Below, in pieces: positions 23,401 through 35,000 of a DNA stretch of 64,000 nt. Origin of the DNA: Drechslerella dactyloides (lineage: Eukaryota > Ascomycota > Orbiliomycetes > Orbiliales > Orbiliaceae). The stretch lies in NCBI GenBank assembly GCA_020064725.1, contig JAGTWJ010000001.1, positions 1,860,001-1,924,000 of the forward strand. Reading direction: 5' to 3'. Both the position numbers and the translations under genes were made by a program. The notes under the pieces are model-generated. The model saw only the letters and a list, made by a program, of their open reading frames with translations. It made no database searches and was not told the origin of the DNA. Numbering within the stretch: position 1 is the stretch's first letter; each line of letters starts with the position of its first letter.

Positions 23401-24592
23401 TCCCCAGATATCTAAGCGCTTATTATACAAGGATCCCTCGATCTTATGTGACCTCCTCTGCGTCGCATGCGACCGGGCGGATGTAAAGACATTCGATGGA
23501 CTGATGGGACTCGTCGAAGAGATGCCTGGTGCTTTCTATATCACCCCCCACTCAGGCTTGCGCATGCAAGGTCAAAGACGGGCTTACAAAATTACCAAAC
23601 ATCTTGGTTTGGAGACATATGAGCAAATGGTCCGGAACTCAATTGGATCTAGTTGCTGGAATATTTTCAAAACATTGCACCAGGACTCATACGTGGATTT
23701 CATCCGCGCTCTTTCAATAGAATCTCGCTCCTCACTATTGCATCTGGCTGTTGACCTCGAAAGAGCGAATTTTTTCGAACTCTTGATGGAACACCATTGG
23801 TCAGCTATGCACCACGATTCAGGCGATAGCTCAACCCTAACCCAGAAAGCAGTTGAGCTCGGGAACGAGGATCTCTTCAAAATATGCGTCAGGAAGGATT
23901 ACCAAATGACATCTCGCAGCAAGTCAAACCGTCTATATCCGGTTCAAATTGCAGCAAAACTCGATAACCTGGCAATAATGAAGCTTATGAAGCCGTTCCT
24001 AAGAAATGCTAACGTAGACGCTACGGCTTCGGGATCATCGGATACCGCTCTCACTTATGCTATAAAGAATCATAATGTTGAGATGGTCCAGCTACTGATT
24101 GATGCCGGCGCCGACATTTTGAAGGAGTCTAACAAACAAAAATTGTCCGTCCAATTGCAAGCGCCTTTATTTCGACCCGAGGAATGGAACTTTCCGCTGT
24201 GGCAGTTTCTCAATGACCCGGACCCAGATATCGTGGATTTACTTCTGCAGGACCCTCGCTTCATCCCGCGTCTTACAAGGTTTTATTCGGAGCCTGACCT
24301 TTACGAAAATCCGGTGAACCGACTCGTTGATAGGATGGACCACGAATTAGGGACTTGTCGGCAATCGGGCAATCTTCCATTGAAATTTCAGACCTTAAAA
24401 AAAATCAGGGACGCGATGACTACTAAGGTCACTAGTCTCGAGGCCAGCGACCATGAGGTCACGAGAACCACGTCGAATATTTCAATGATTCGCGACATTA
24501 AGCAATTTTTGAAGGGGACTGATATGTCGAGGAACCCATTTCACAAGCTACAGTGTGCCATCTATAACCTGGATTCAACCACTCAGATCTGA
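20487..24592 (+). CDS. NACHT-ankyrin STAND protein (fungal NLR-like)
   Basis: Large signal-transduction NTPase of the NLR-like class used by fungi in non-self recognition and programmed cell death. Four exons: 20487-20497 (11 nt), 20550-20844, 20925-21117 and 21180-24592; introns 20498-20549, 20845-20924 and 21118-21179; 1303 residues. Residues 1-250 are a helical N-terminal region (ALVWGGMKFVLLAFSNYLKY...) resembling the domain annotated in many fungal STAND proteins as DUF7708. The NACHT NTPase follows: Walker A AIPGFGKSVLTAG (Lys about 312), Walker B NFIVIDGLDECND (about 412-420), a sensor-like ILISSRG, then a winged-helix-like region (RSIFKWISYAVRPLTLDELKEAI). A long unassigned segment leads to ankyrin-type repeats near residues 1090-1150 (TALTYAIKNHNVEMVQLLIDAGAD). 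Base composition is lower in GC than the neighbouring housekeeping genes. No partner effector gene is adjacent. Confidence 0.88.
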
Positions 24593-25231
24593 TAAGGAAG
24601 GCATCTGGCTTGCGAGACAAGCCTGATAAGCACTTCTAGAATTCTTCGGAGTACATCGGTTTTATTTACATCACAACTTAGCTCTGATCTGTGATATGGT
24701 GCACCTTTATTTTGAGAAATAGTCTGACGTTACAGCAGTGTATATAGAGATCATCATCTCGAAGGAGATGGGAAAGTAAGGTTTGCATTTGCCACATGTG
24801 CACAGCTTTCCGTAGGCGATACTTTTAGATTCTGGTGCACGTATTCTGAGGTGTTCGATTGAATCTTGACTACATTCACCAGTACATTGAGAAACATTAC
24901 TAATTGGACCCTATCATCGCAGATTGCAAAGTCTGTCCAGATGTCCGTCAAAGAAAAACATTTTTCAAACTATGCTAGAGAAGAAATGTAACAAGCTACA
25001 TTGCTGCTAACAAGAGCATCGATGAAGAGGGCATTACAGGCACTGAATAAATCCATCATCAAGTCAGAGTTGAGTACTGCGGGCTTTACTAGCTGGTCTT
25101 GCAGGTCTCTTATGTAAGGTGCGATACCGATTCAACAAGATAATGTACGTTACAGACTTCGAAAAACATCCAGCGTGAACATAGAGAACACAGAAGGGAC
25201 AACAAATCATCCAGCAGATGCAATGACGCCA
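24593..25231. other. Intergenic region between convergent NLR-like and BAR genes
   Basis: About 640 bp holding both 3' UTRs. No supported gene, RNA or repeat. Confidence 0.5.
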
Positions 25232-26954
25232 CTAAGCCCTACCCCTGCTCGCAAGATAAGCTGCCTGGTCATTTACGAGATATTGTTAGTGTGTCACGAG
25301 CTTGAAGATAATTTTGGTTCGAAACATAGAAATATTACCTCCTGTTCCCTCTGAAGTGCCCCAATAGACTCTGCAACTTCCTGGAGAGAATCAACCGAGG
25401 CTTGGTGATAGTCAAGCTGGGCAGAAACGAAAGCAGACAATCCCTTCAACGGCTCGGGCGTGTTCAACAAGCCGGTCATCGACTCAACTGCCTTCTCCAT
25501 GGTGGTAATGAACTCGTCCTCCAGCCTCTCAATCTCATGCCTCAATTGCTCATCGGCAGCAGCTTCAGCGGCAGGGTCCTTCTTAAAAATTGTGATGCCG
25601 CCACCGGCACCGCCCTGCTCACGCTGGCGCAACTTCGCTTTAGCAGCATCAAGAAGCAACCTCGAGTTTTCGACTGCCTGCCGTTCCCTCGCGACATTCC
25701 TAAACGTGATATTGAGGGTCGTAGTCCAGGGATTATTGAGGTTCTCGACGATCACCTTGTCCATAGCCAGACGCGCTTGACCGATTTGTCGGGAGGAAGT
25801 GGAGACCTTTTCAAGTCCGGATGCGAGGGAATCTGATGCTGGAAGAAGCTGGGAGGAAGCAAGAGCGGCTCGTGAGATGGCATGGGAGAAAGTTTTGGGT
25901 TCATGTGGAGCCTGCGCTGGTGCGGTGATGGCATCTTGTGCTTCTCCCGGAGTAGCAGCGTTGGACAGAGCCTGGATACGGGTAGTGACGTTGCGGGAGA
26001 GGTCGGTGATCGATTCTCGCTTCAAGGTTTGTAAGCAATCAAAGTGCATTCTGGTGACGAGTTGGAAATAGCAGCCTTCCATACCAGATTAGGTGGATAA
26101 TCATATGCCTTCATGCCGAATTGTCCTTCGTCAGAATATCTTCTCCTTGCCCGCTACATCTGACCGACAGATCAACTCTTACCTCGTTCGCATATTGCGA
26201 CCTATCATCCAAACTGAGTCAGCCATCCAATCCCTCATAGCACAGTCGAGATAGCTACTAATCTGGAGGGAATAGTTCGATACTCACGTCACACTCAGCA
26301 TCTTCGCATGCACCTTTTGGAGCGCATCGACCCGGGACTCCAACTCGCGATAGTCTGCCGGAAGCTGGGTCTTTTCGACCACTCCCCCGTTCCATTTGAG
26401 GAACATGTCAGCTTCGGCCAGTCGAATCTTTTCGCAGCACCACCCACGCCCCGTGCCGAGGGGCAATTCACTTTCAACATTCAACTCGTTTTCACCCTCA
26501 AGACGCTTCTCGCAGTTCGAAACGAAACGAAACGAAACGGACGCGGACGGAAGCAACAGTGCCGGGCCAAAGGACTTGGAAAACCGGGAAACCGGACAGG
26601 CAGGTCACACAACGCGGGAATGTGCGGAGCTGTGGTTCGAAGCTCGAGTCCGGACTCAGGCGCGGGCGCGGACACGGACTCCAGCCCCAGCTCCAGCAGC
26701 TCAAACTACGCACGCATGCACAAACACGTATACGAACAGCAGATTCTACGAACCTCTGAAAGCAGAAACTTGGGAGCATAGATGTGCGACAGACGCTGGA
26801 ACTGGGAGGACACGGCGACGGAGGCTTCACTGACCTTGTCATCTGCTTGGCCGAGCTGCTCCTTCACGAACTGCTGGGTCCGGGCGGCGAAAGGGGTAAA
26901 GTTGGTGCTGAACGTATTGCTGACATTCTTGCCAAAGTTCTGAAGCGTATCCAT
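25232..26954 (-). CDS. BAR-domain protein, Gvp36 type
   Basis: Membrane-curvature-sensing protein of the yeast Gvp36/endophilin-like group, acting in Golgi-vesicle and endocytic traffic. Six exons on the minus strand: 26954-26835, 26370-26288, 26201-26183, 26108-26085, 26019-25339 and 25264-25232; the sum is 319 residues plus stop, matching yeast Gvp36 (about 326). The assembled order is diagnostic: NFTPFAARTQQFVKEQLGQA, TQLPADYRELESRVDALQKV, SQYANE, AYDYPPNL, RESITDLSRNVTTRIQAL. The BAR helices follow, including VIVENLNNPWTTTLNITF, a basic RLLLDAAKAKLRQRE and ALSAFVSAQLDYHQASVDSL-like sequence. Exons 3 and 4 are micro-exons of 19 and 24 nt. The first intron is 464 bp and contains a CGAAA repeat. 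The last exon encodes AAYLASRGRA. The first exon could not be found in a simple frame scan of the main frame. Confidence 0.9.
26518..26537. repeat. (CGAAA)4 microsatellite
   Basis: Four perfect CGAAA units inside the 464-bp first intron of the BAR gene, followed by GG-ACG steps. Short simple repeat with no obvious function. Confidence 0.85.
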
Positions 26955-27928
26955 CGCGGGCGTCTGTATACAGGTCTGGCTCCTCCGATAGGTAAGGCTG
27001 GGTAGGTAAAGGGTCTGCTGGTGAAGTCTACGAGTGTCGCCGGAGGACTGGCGGGAAGATGAGATTGGAACAGCCTCAGGAAGGTGTGGTGGGGCTGATC
27101 ACTGATGCGCTTCCCTGCAAGCCTGTGACACGCCCGCCAACAAGTCTGACCTGACCGTCCCGCAGGCACGTCAGCATCGACAGAGCATGGGAGCGTGAGC
27201 CTGGTTAGCCCGGTGTGGCATGTACAGTCACAGGACACCTGGCGACAGAGCTCCAAAGGCCCTCCAGCGGCCCGCAGAGGCCCAGGCAAGCTCCAAGGGT
27301 GGCCCTGAGGAGCTTCCTCAGAGAGGCTGATCCAGCAATCTTATCAGAGATAAGATTAGATCTGATAAGATCGGACAGCTGGCCACATCTCCAACGCATT
27401 GGCGGGGATCTCTGGCGGGTCTTGGCTATCCGAGCCGATGTCGCAAAGACGGCATTGCATTCCTCGGGGACGCGGGCTGAAAGTGTCAATTCTGGGCTAT
27501 GTATGGCGACTACGGGATGTCGTAGTTCGTTTGGAGTGATGACTTTAGCACAGAGCAATTGTTGCATGTTGTATTGCCTAAGTTGTGGGCATGGCCGTTA
27601 TTTAACGGTTCGTGCATGCATTGGAGGGCTTTATCCACTAGTTAAGCGTGCATCATCTGCTCAGAGACAATCGACCTTTGATACGTTTTTGAAAAAGTTT
27701 ATGGCTATTTTATACTACGAATGCAAAATGGCTCGGCCCGCCGTTAAAACACTAGCTCCAAGTGGTTACAACACCCGCCATACATTAACATGTGGCTTCT
27801 GCAGCTGCGACAAGTACAAGTGACCATATTCACGGAAACATTCAACAATCCAAATGAATTTAAATATACCACTATTGCTGAAGTCCTTCTCCCGCATCGT
27901 CAATTCTCACTGAAGCTTGAATACTCGC
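26955..27928. other. Upstream region of the BAR gene
   Basis: About 970 bp between the BAR gene start and the 3' end of the AMP-ligase-like gene. It contains a cluster of GATA motifs (separate entry) and GC-rich DNA near 27240-27320. A 202-residue plus-strand frame (27215-27823) crosses it but reads as low-quality translation without a domain; I do not call it. Confidence 0.5.
27337..27369. promoter_or_regulatory. GATA-motif cluster with perfect hairpin
   Basis: AATCTTATC and GATAAGATT form a perfect 9-bp inverted repeat with a 3-base AGA loop at 27337-27357, directly followed by TGATAAG at 27363-27369. This makes three HGATAR sites within about 33 bp, two on one strand and one on the other, roughly 385-415 bp upstream of the BAR gene start codon. 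In ascomycetes such clusters are bound by GATA zinc-finger factors (nitrogen, iron or light control). The motif is seen directly; the binding factor and target are inferred. Confidence 0.5.
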
Positions 27929-29673
27929 TCAGTCTTTCGATCCCAAAGCTAAGCACCCATCACCCCTCCACCGTCCAATGATACCTGTAGCATACTCCCC
28001 TTCTGTCGTAACAGATGGGCCGGCAATTACAATCTCCCCGACAGGCTCGTCCTCGTTGTCTACCGTGTATTCTGCTGCATCTTTCAACTTGATCTCTAGC
28101 GAGCTCATCGGCGGGCCCATATGTGTGTCTTTGAACGTTGCCGTATCCTTGCCAGATCGGTAGTCGTAAGATGCGGTCTGCGTGATCGCGCCGGCTGCTG
28201 CTGGCGGATAGGTAAACGCATACACGATCTTACAGAACATGATGGCGCGGAGGTCGTTGAGCATATTGCATGTCAGCGGCTTGGTACCCTCGGCTGGATT
28301 CTCAGCCACATAGATGAGTCGCAAGTTCTTGCCGAGGTTTGGTCTGTCGTAGTCGTTGAATCTGGCAAAGCCGGTTGATTTAGGCGCCTGGCCGTAGCGG
28401 ACGAGTTTGCGCAGCTGATAGATATGCATCCATTCGTGGAATAGTTCGCATTGAGCGGCTTTCGACAGGCGGTGGATATTAGCGAGAGTATCTGCCGGAA
28501 CGACTATGACGGAGGGAATAGCATTCTCGCAGGAGGATTGCAGAGACCCGGATGGTGGCGTTACTGCATTGACTATGACTGTGCAACCGGAGAGCATGGC
28601 GGTGTATGTGACGATGCGAGTGAATTGATCTGCAAGACTGGCTGCTGGGGTAAAGACATCGGACGGCTTGAATTGGTCTTTGGGAGCGAGAGATGTAGCT
28701 TGGGCGGAGACTGCAGAGACAATGTTGACATGAGAGTACGGGACAACCTCGTTCTTCTGTAACTTGAGGTTCTGAGAAGTCACAAGCATGTGCGGTTGCG
28801 ATTCGTCCAGCTTCTCTGGGCGGATGCCCTTCTTGCCGTTGGCTGCAATATCGTGCCATTCCTTCAAAGTCACCGGTGCGTTAGGCTCGGAAGCAAAGTC
28901 TAGGTGTCTGCTTCCTTCCTCAACAACAAGGACAACGTGCTTTAGCGAAGTCGCGGTTTTCAGTTCGTTGAAGTCCAAAGAAGCGGCCGGCATGATGAGT
29001 ATTTCGGCATCGGTGTTTCGCAATTTCTCTTCCACGATTTCTATCTCGGCCGGATATTGTATTGGAACAAACGTGAAGTCGTAAAATGCACAAGCTAGCT
29101 AGACATTAGCCTCTTGCCATGCGACACGAAACTATATAGCACTCCTCACTCACTAAAGCCAGCGACCAAATTCTCAGCAGAATTCGGGAGATATGCGGCG
29201 ACAACTTTCCTCTTCCGCGAAGTTGGCAGTGTAGAGATGTAGTCTCCAAGTGTATCGATCTCCGCATCCAAAGTATCTACTCAGACGTTAGCTGAGACAT
29301 CCCAATGTCAATAACCACCATCTTGAAAAGTATATCGATTACCAATGCTGTGCACGACTTTATCGTTCCCCAGAATCGTATGCAGCTGTCCTACTTTCTG
29401 CATAAAGACTCTCCAGATATCCCTCACATCGCCATTCCGCTTTGAATACCCCTGCTGGATCCCTAGCCCCTGGCGCAGCGGGAACCCAAAAGGCGTGTCG
29501 CGAGACCGGTATATCGCAGACTCCTTCTTCCTCCGGGTGGGGGATACGGAAGCTTGGTGGATCAAAGTCAACGCGGGGCCATCGGGCTCGCCGTCGAGGA
29601 AGACCGGCAGTAAGATCAAGCCAGCGACGAGGGCGATAAGAGTGTAGGTGACATAGCCAATGTCGGAAGACAT
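27929..29673 (-). CDS. Membrane-anchored AMP-ligase-like (long-chain acyl-CoA synthetase-related) protein
   Basis: Adenylate-forming superfamily member related to fungal proteins annotated as AMP-binding or long-chain fatty-acid-CoA ligase. Three exons on the minus strand: 29673-29343, 29276-29154 and 29094-27929; introns 29342-29277 and 29153-29095; 539 residues. An N-terminal hydrophobic helix (YVTYTLIALVAGLILLPVFL) is followed by a lumen- or cytosol-facing loop and the adenylation-like fold. The segment KVVAAYLPNSAENLVAGF fits the start of the fold. Where active enzymes have the TSGTTG phosphate loop, this protein has only QNEVVPYSHVN-like sequence, so the catalytic loop is degenerate. Late landmarks remain (CKIVYAFTYPPAAAGAITQT, MGPPMSSLEIKLKD, GEIVIAGPSVT), and the protein ends at GIIGRWRGDGCLAL without the usual C-terminal lid domain. 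Likely a non-catalytic or specialised ER protein. Confidence 0.78.
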
Positions 29674-30528
29674 AGCGGGCGGTTGGTGGGGGGATAATGT
29701 ATCGGTAGCTGTTGTGAGTGTCTGGAATTCTCCGGCCGGCGTAGATTATCCTCGAATGTTGGATGGTAGTTTATTCGTTGGAGCCACTGCTTCAATTCAT
29801 GTCGAGTGATCGATTGCGATACGAATGTGCGAATCCGAAAAGTGTCAACTTTGTAAAGCGTCACGGAGGGATTACGTACCGGCGTGTTTGGCGGGGTTCA
29901 CTGCCTTAACGTCACGCCGGCCGGGATCCGGGGGTCAACTCAGCCCAACACAATACAACATGCCCGTTCCAGCCACCCCGCCACATTCTCGCCCGACTTT
30001 AAGCTTTCATCTTCTGACACAAAAAGTCCGGTCCCGACATTAGTATGGCACTGTTGGGCCAGTTTAGGCCGCCGAATAATATCATTCCAAGTAACGGAAG
30101 AACTTGAACGCGAACGCTCGTTTGGGACGGAACCCGAAGTAACGTGTTTTATATGTCGCGACGTTTACCTTTCTAGACCTGGACTGGAATTCTAGCTAGA
30201 CTCAGTGGGTCCAGTCCGCATACACCAATGCTTGAGACATCAGCTCTATAGAGGGTTCCATTTTCTTAAAAGTGTGGGGCGGATGTGCATTTGCACGGAG
30301 CCATCTTCATTTCACGATGCAGGTAGATTGTGGGTCCCGAGATCTTGCAGTCCGTGGTTTGTAACAGCTTCGTTTCATTCAGGACCCCATGCTTGTCAAT
30401 CATCTGTGGGCTGAAATTCAAGTTACGATTATAGCTCTTTGATTCAGGTCGAGCTAGGTATTCACTAAACTCTTACAACTCTATATCGAAAGATTTCGAG
30501 ACGCTACAACGTTAAAACAAAGTAAAAT
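29674..30528. other. Intergenic region upstream of the AMP-ligase-like gene
   Basis: About 850 bp with the promoter of the leftward AMP-ligase-like gene and the 3' flank of the rhodopsin-domain gene. No recognisable gene. AT-rich at its right end (about 30420-30528). Confidence 0.5.
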
Positions 30529-32016
30529 CTATATACTTATTTGGCTCCTGTTCGCGCTGATGATATAGCTAGCTTTACTATCTTTATCATTGTCCTTGTC
30601 GCTATCCTGCGTCTGAAAGATGAGTCGAGCATCATCCTCTTCGCGATGAATCTCAACAGTCTGCGAGACCGCATGAGAGACCTTAATTCCTTTCATCTTG
30701 ATGGATTCAATATGAGTAGCGCCACCACCAGCGATATGGGTAGTTGTAGACTGGGTTTGAGATTTCCCGCCGCTGGTAATCTGCCGAATTGTTGAAGTTG
30801 TGTTCCGGTATACAGACTTAATCATGGGTAGTAGCGCAGGAACGCAAGCTGCGACGATGGCACTGGTATACTCCAACGCTTCCGCTACGATGGGCTTGAA
30901 GATACCCCCTGCGAACAACGTTAGCGAAGTTTTTCCACTTTTGTAAGGGGACGCAAATTTGACAGAGGGCCCTTACTAGTCAGATCGCCTTTTAATAATT
31001 GAGAGTAGAATACCAACTTCAATATCGAAGCGATACATGCGACAATGCCGAGAAGAAAGATACCGGTAATGGCAATCTTCTTCCTCCGAGAAAAGTTCTG
31101 GATGTCCCAGATGTGCTTCAGCGGAAGTGCAAAAATGATGATATCCAGAAGCGTTTTGATTGCACCGACAGCATAGCTCGCGGTTGCTCCATTGCTGCAA
31201 TGTGTATTCGGATCAATTCTCAGCTCCAAGTGCCAAAATGCTCGAAACGGCCGACAAGTTGCAATCTGTGCCAGAAGAGAGATCGGGCAGAATACAATGC
31301 AGATGCCGATGAGGATGTACACCACTAGCCGCATTTTGGTCTGCACTGAATCGAAGATTCTGCGGTAAAGGACCAGAACAGACACTTTTACAGCAGCATT
31401 TGCAATCGCAAACATAGTAAAGTTGACAATGAAAATTTCGAGGCAGTGGTTGAACTGGGTAAGCGTCAGATCATAACTCCACCTGCCAAATCCCACCCAC
31501 AAGAAGGCATAGAGGTTGACAAAGGTGTAGGCGACACAGAAAATCTAAGCTCCATAAATTTATCGTAAGCTTCCATTGATGCATCACTTTCGAATAGTAG
31601 AACACTCATATACAAACTCGAAATGCATTTTAATATGGAACATACGATCTCGCAAGTACCGGGGGAGGAGGGTCTGTTTTACGAGACCATTGGAAACAAC
31701 ATACCGCTGCTATCAAAACGAGCCAGTCGTCCAAAAGAGGCCTGCTCTGAGCGCTGTATTGGAACCGCGAGTAAAACCTCAGCGATATTGACAGCACCAG
31801 CCAGAACAACACTATCACTGTTAATATCACAGCTTGCGCATCCATTGTTGGTGGAATATATTCTGGCGAATAGAGTAGAGCAATCTGTTCCGCCGTCATG
31901 ATTTCATGTGGACCCCTCAGAGAACCTGCTCTATGTGCGATCTTATCAAACAAATCAATCATTTCGTCCCGCTCCTCCGCAGTTGGCTTCGGGACATGGC
32001 TGGGAATCTGACCCAT
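30529..32016 (-). CDS. Rhodopsin-domain integral membrane protein (fungal 7-TM, Pth11-like without CFEM)
   Basis: Seven-helix plasma-membrane protein of the large fungal family with a rhodopsin-like domain, related to PTH11-type GPCR candidates. Exons: 32016-31705, 31544-30977 and 30908-30529; introns 31704-31545 and 30976-30909; 419 residues. Successive hydrophobic helices are AVILTVIVLFWLVLSISL, WLVLIAAIFCVAYTFVNLYA, EIFIVNFTMFAIANAAVKVS, MRLVVYILIGICIVFCPISL, IKTLLDIIIFALPLKHIW, IAITGIFLLGIVACIASILK and SAIVAACVPALLPMIKS. The typical motifs are present: a DDW before helix 2 (LLDDWLVL), LYRRIF after helix 3, and CRPFRAFWH before a Cys-containing loop with DPNTHCSN. The C-terminal tail is hydrophilic and acidic (EEDDARLIF, DSDKDNDKDSK). 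The ligand is unknown. No biosynthetic cluster surrounds it. Confidence 0.87.
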
Positions 32017-35000
32017 GGTAATCTTATGGTGATATGCCGTGAGTATTCAGCAGCTTAAGTAAGAGTACTCCAGTAACAAAGGAACGCAACACTCTCAAGA
32101 TTGGTAGGTGTTCGTTTAAAAGGGTAAGAATAAAATACAATAGAGACTTATATTTTCCGGAGTCAAGGATGCAACGGAAAGATATAACAGAATCGAAATT
32201 ATCAGAGACCGGCGGAATATTCTCAATCTTTATAATTATACGCTCTCAGACGTAGCACGCACCACCAGTTTTCATTATTCGTGCGTAAATTGTCATCAGT
32301 ACTTTCAGCTCGGAGTCGATATCAATCGCAACTTGGACCTTTTGCTCTCGTTTTGCGGTCCTAGCTAGAGCCGAGAAGCGTGGCAAAGAAGCCACAACGC
32401 TCGGTCCGTCGACGTGAAAATAAAAAGCGCACGCAAGGGTCACAATGGTGAATACACAAGCAAGCACTGTGCCATTGATATTCTCCCGCTTTGGCAACAG
32501 GCAACGGGCCTAAGCTCACCAGCAGATGAGTTTGACTTACCTGGACTTTATATGTTACTAGTCAATCTCATGCGTTCGACTCGAACTTTTGAGCAATTGT
32601 CCGTCCTGCCAAAGTATACCAAGAGCTTCTCGCTAATTTTGGCGCTTTGACATTTCGATTCGAGCATCACACCCAAGGGCTTGCGGTGTCCAAGTCAACT
32701 TGGAAAGTTAGCGCCAAAGAGATCTCTATACGACTCAGATTTCTCCCCAATTTTGTTGTCAAAGCCACATGTTGCCTCTTCCCCTAGTCTCGGAGCCGCC
32801 AGCTCTTCCCCTGTGTACGGGGCGAAACCTCAGTAGATTTCCCTCCAACCATCGATTCAATGGAAAGATATTCGATACGAAATCTCGAGTACATGTATCT
32901 CGCCGCGCGTGGGTCCAGATTGATGGTATAAAGTGAAGCACGCTTCACAGACTCACACCGAGGCTGGCATCATGCATGGACCATAATGAGATATAGCCAG
33001 CGTATACTACCTATTGCTTGAACTATCGTAGTTTATTATCCTCCGTTCAGATATCGCCAACTAGTAGCTATAATATATATGCGGCAGCGATTCCTCTAGC
33101 TACTGCACGCGACGGCACAGACAATTTCGATGTTCCGAATTTTACCGATTATCTCACCAAGCCATTCGAATATTCGCCCAAAATATTTCCTATCATCCAC
33201 AAGCCGGAATTTAAGTAATACGTTACATTTTCCTTTGTAAATGGAAAGACTACTTCATTAGCCCGTGCGGTTGTAGGACATATGTGTCCGAGCCCATGAT
33301 TTCTAGGCGACGGATAGCTTGGCCAGGGGGCCACGAGCCTGCCACGAGTCTCAATCGCAGCTCTGCTCGTAAATTAATTCCTGCTGCTAACATACTCTGA
33401 GGGAACGCGTGTTGATATAATTAAGTAATTATACATTATCAGCCTCGCATGACAAGTGCCAGCTATCTGATTCTATATCACGATCTTTGGGCGTTTTGGA
33501 CGATTCTTACACATTTACCCATATACATCGCATCTGGGCTAGGTAAATAATCTCAATTGAAACAATACAAGACCTACGGTTAATACATTACAGCGTTGTC
33601 AATCTATGTCCACTAAGTCCAAGGTTAACAGGTTTGAGTCCGTGGAGAGAAGTGCGCACTACACTAAATGTTTGAACAAAGATGGGATATTGGAACTCGT
33701 AAAGTTACGTGTACTTGTGCTTGGTGTAATTGCTGCTTTCTAGGCCTAGTAAATCAGTAGGAGCATTCCGACTTGGTAGGCCAAGAGATTGAAATGTTTC
33801 AACCCCTCTGTCTGACATACGCTCGGGCGATAGTTTATATGCACTAGCCACTTGGCCGCTGGATTACACCGCCTTTCTTGCTATGGACAATTCCCCGTGC
33901 GGAAAGCTTTCCAGTTCTTCGAGGCGATGGGTGAGGATCCTGCTATCCGAGTCCCCGCATGCGCAGCCACAGAAGCCAAGAAGTAAGCTAAAAGCTAACC
34001 TACCGCTTGGCCCAGATCCTTCCCTCACCGAAGAAAATTCCTCAACCAATGCCAGTTTATACAGTCAAGCCATATATTGTTATAGACACAGCGTGATACC
34101 CTCTCGCTTGTCTGGGACGGCTGAGTATTTCCCTCGAAACAATTTACGTCGAACAATAAGAAATGATACTGGAGAGTCTCTGAGAATAGAAAAGCTCCTT
34201 CGACTCCAGCGGCCTATCCGTCCACCCGCACTAATTGTGGAATGAATTGTAGAGCTCCTTGCGCTGTGGTCCTTGAACTAACCAAATATGTATATCGGAT
34301 GTCGATCTGCCGCACCGCTGGGTCGAGCATCGAAGCTTGCAGACTTATATATAACGACCTACAAGATTGCTTTATCAAGCCCGAACCTTAGCATTTGTTG
34401 CGACATTGCTGTCGAACACTTGCTTTAGATAATCAGTACGCCACTCGAGAATTCCCTCAATAGGCTTTCAATTAGCGGGTCTAGTGGTGTCCCTCAGCCG
34501 CAGCGCAAGATATCATTCTGGCGTGCAGCAGAACCGTAACAATCTGCGGTATTTCTACCTGCATGTTACCGCCGTAATGAATAACCGCTAAAGTTATTAT
34601 ATCAGTAAGCACTTGCACATCAACCATGTCGCTCGAGAATCTGATATTTGTTCATGAACAATGCATGCATCATTCATCATCTCGAAATGGATTGATGGTG
34701 CGTCGGTAGCGGTATACCGCAGCGGCTGAAATTACTTAGTTACTAGCATTGGCAGCTGCAATCTGTGCGTTTCTGACTTGAAAGGTACTGACTCGCGGAT
34801 CTCCACGCCTATGCTCTTAGCACCTGCCAAGCACAAGAATCGGAAACGCGCCGAACCGCTTGGAGTAATCTAGGGATATAAGGCCTATACCAAAGTCCTA
34901 ACACTGTAGAACAGCGCATACTTTAACATCACGCTCTCGATGTATGGCAATTCCCAATTAGCGTATCCTTAAAAGGCACATCTATTTACGCTTATGCATA

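Noticed and set aside
27215..27823. 202-residue plus-strand frame upstream of the BAR gene
   Set aside because: No domain, low-quality composition, and it runs through the GATA cluster and AT-rich DNA. More likely chance.
33620..33650. B-box-like GGTTTGAGTCC
   Set aside because: No A-box or acceptor stem at the right distance upstream, so no tRNA is supported.
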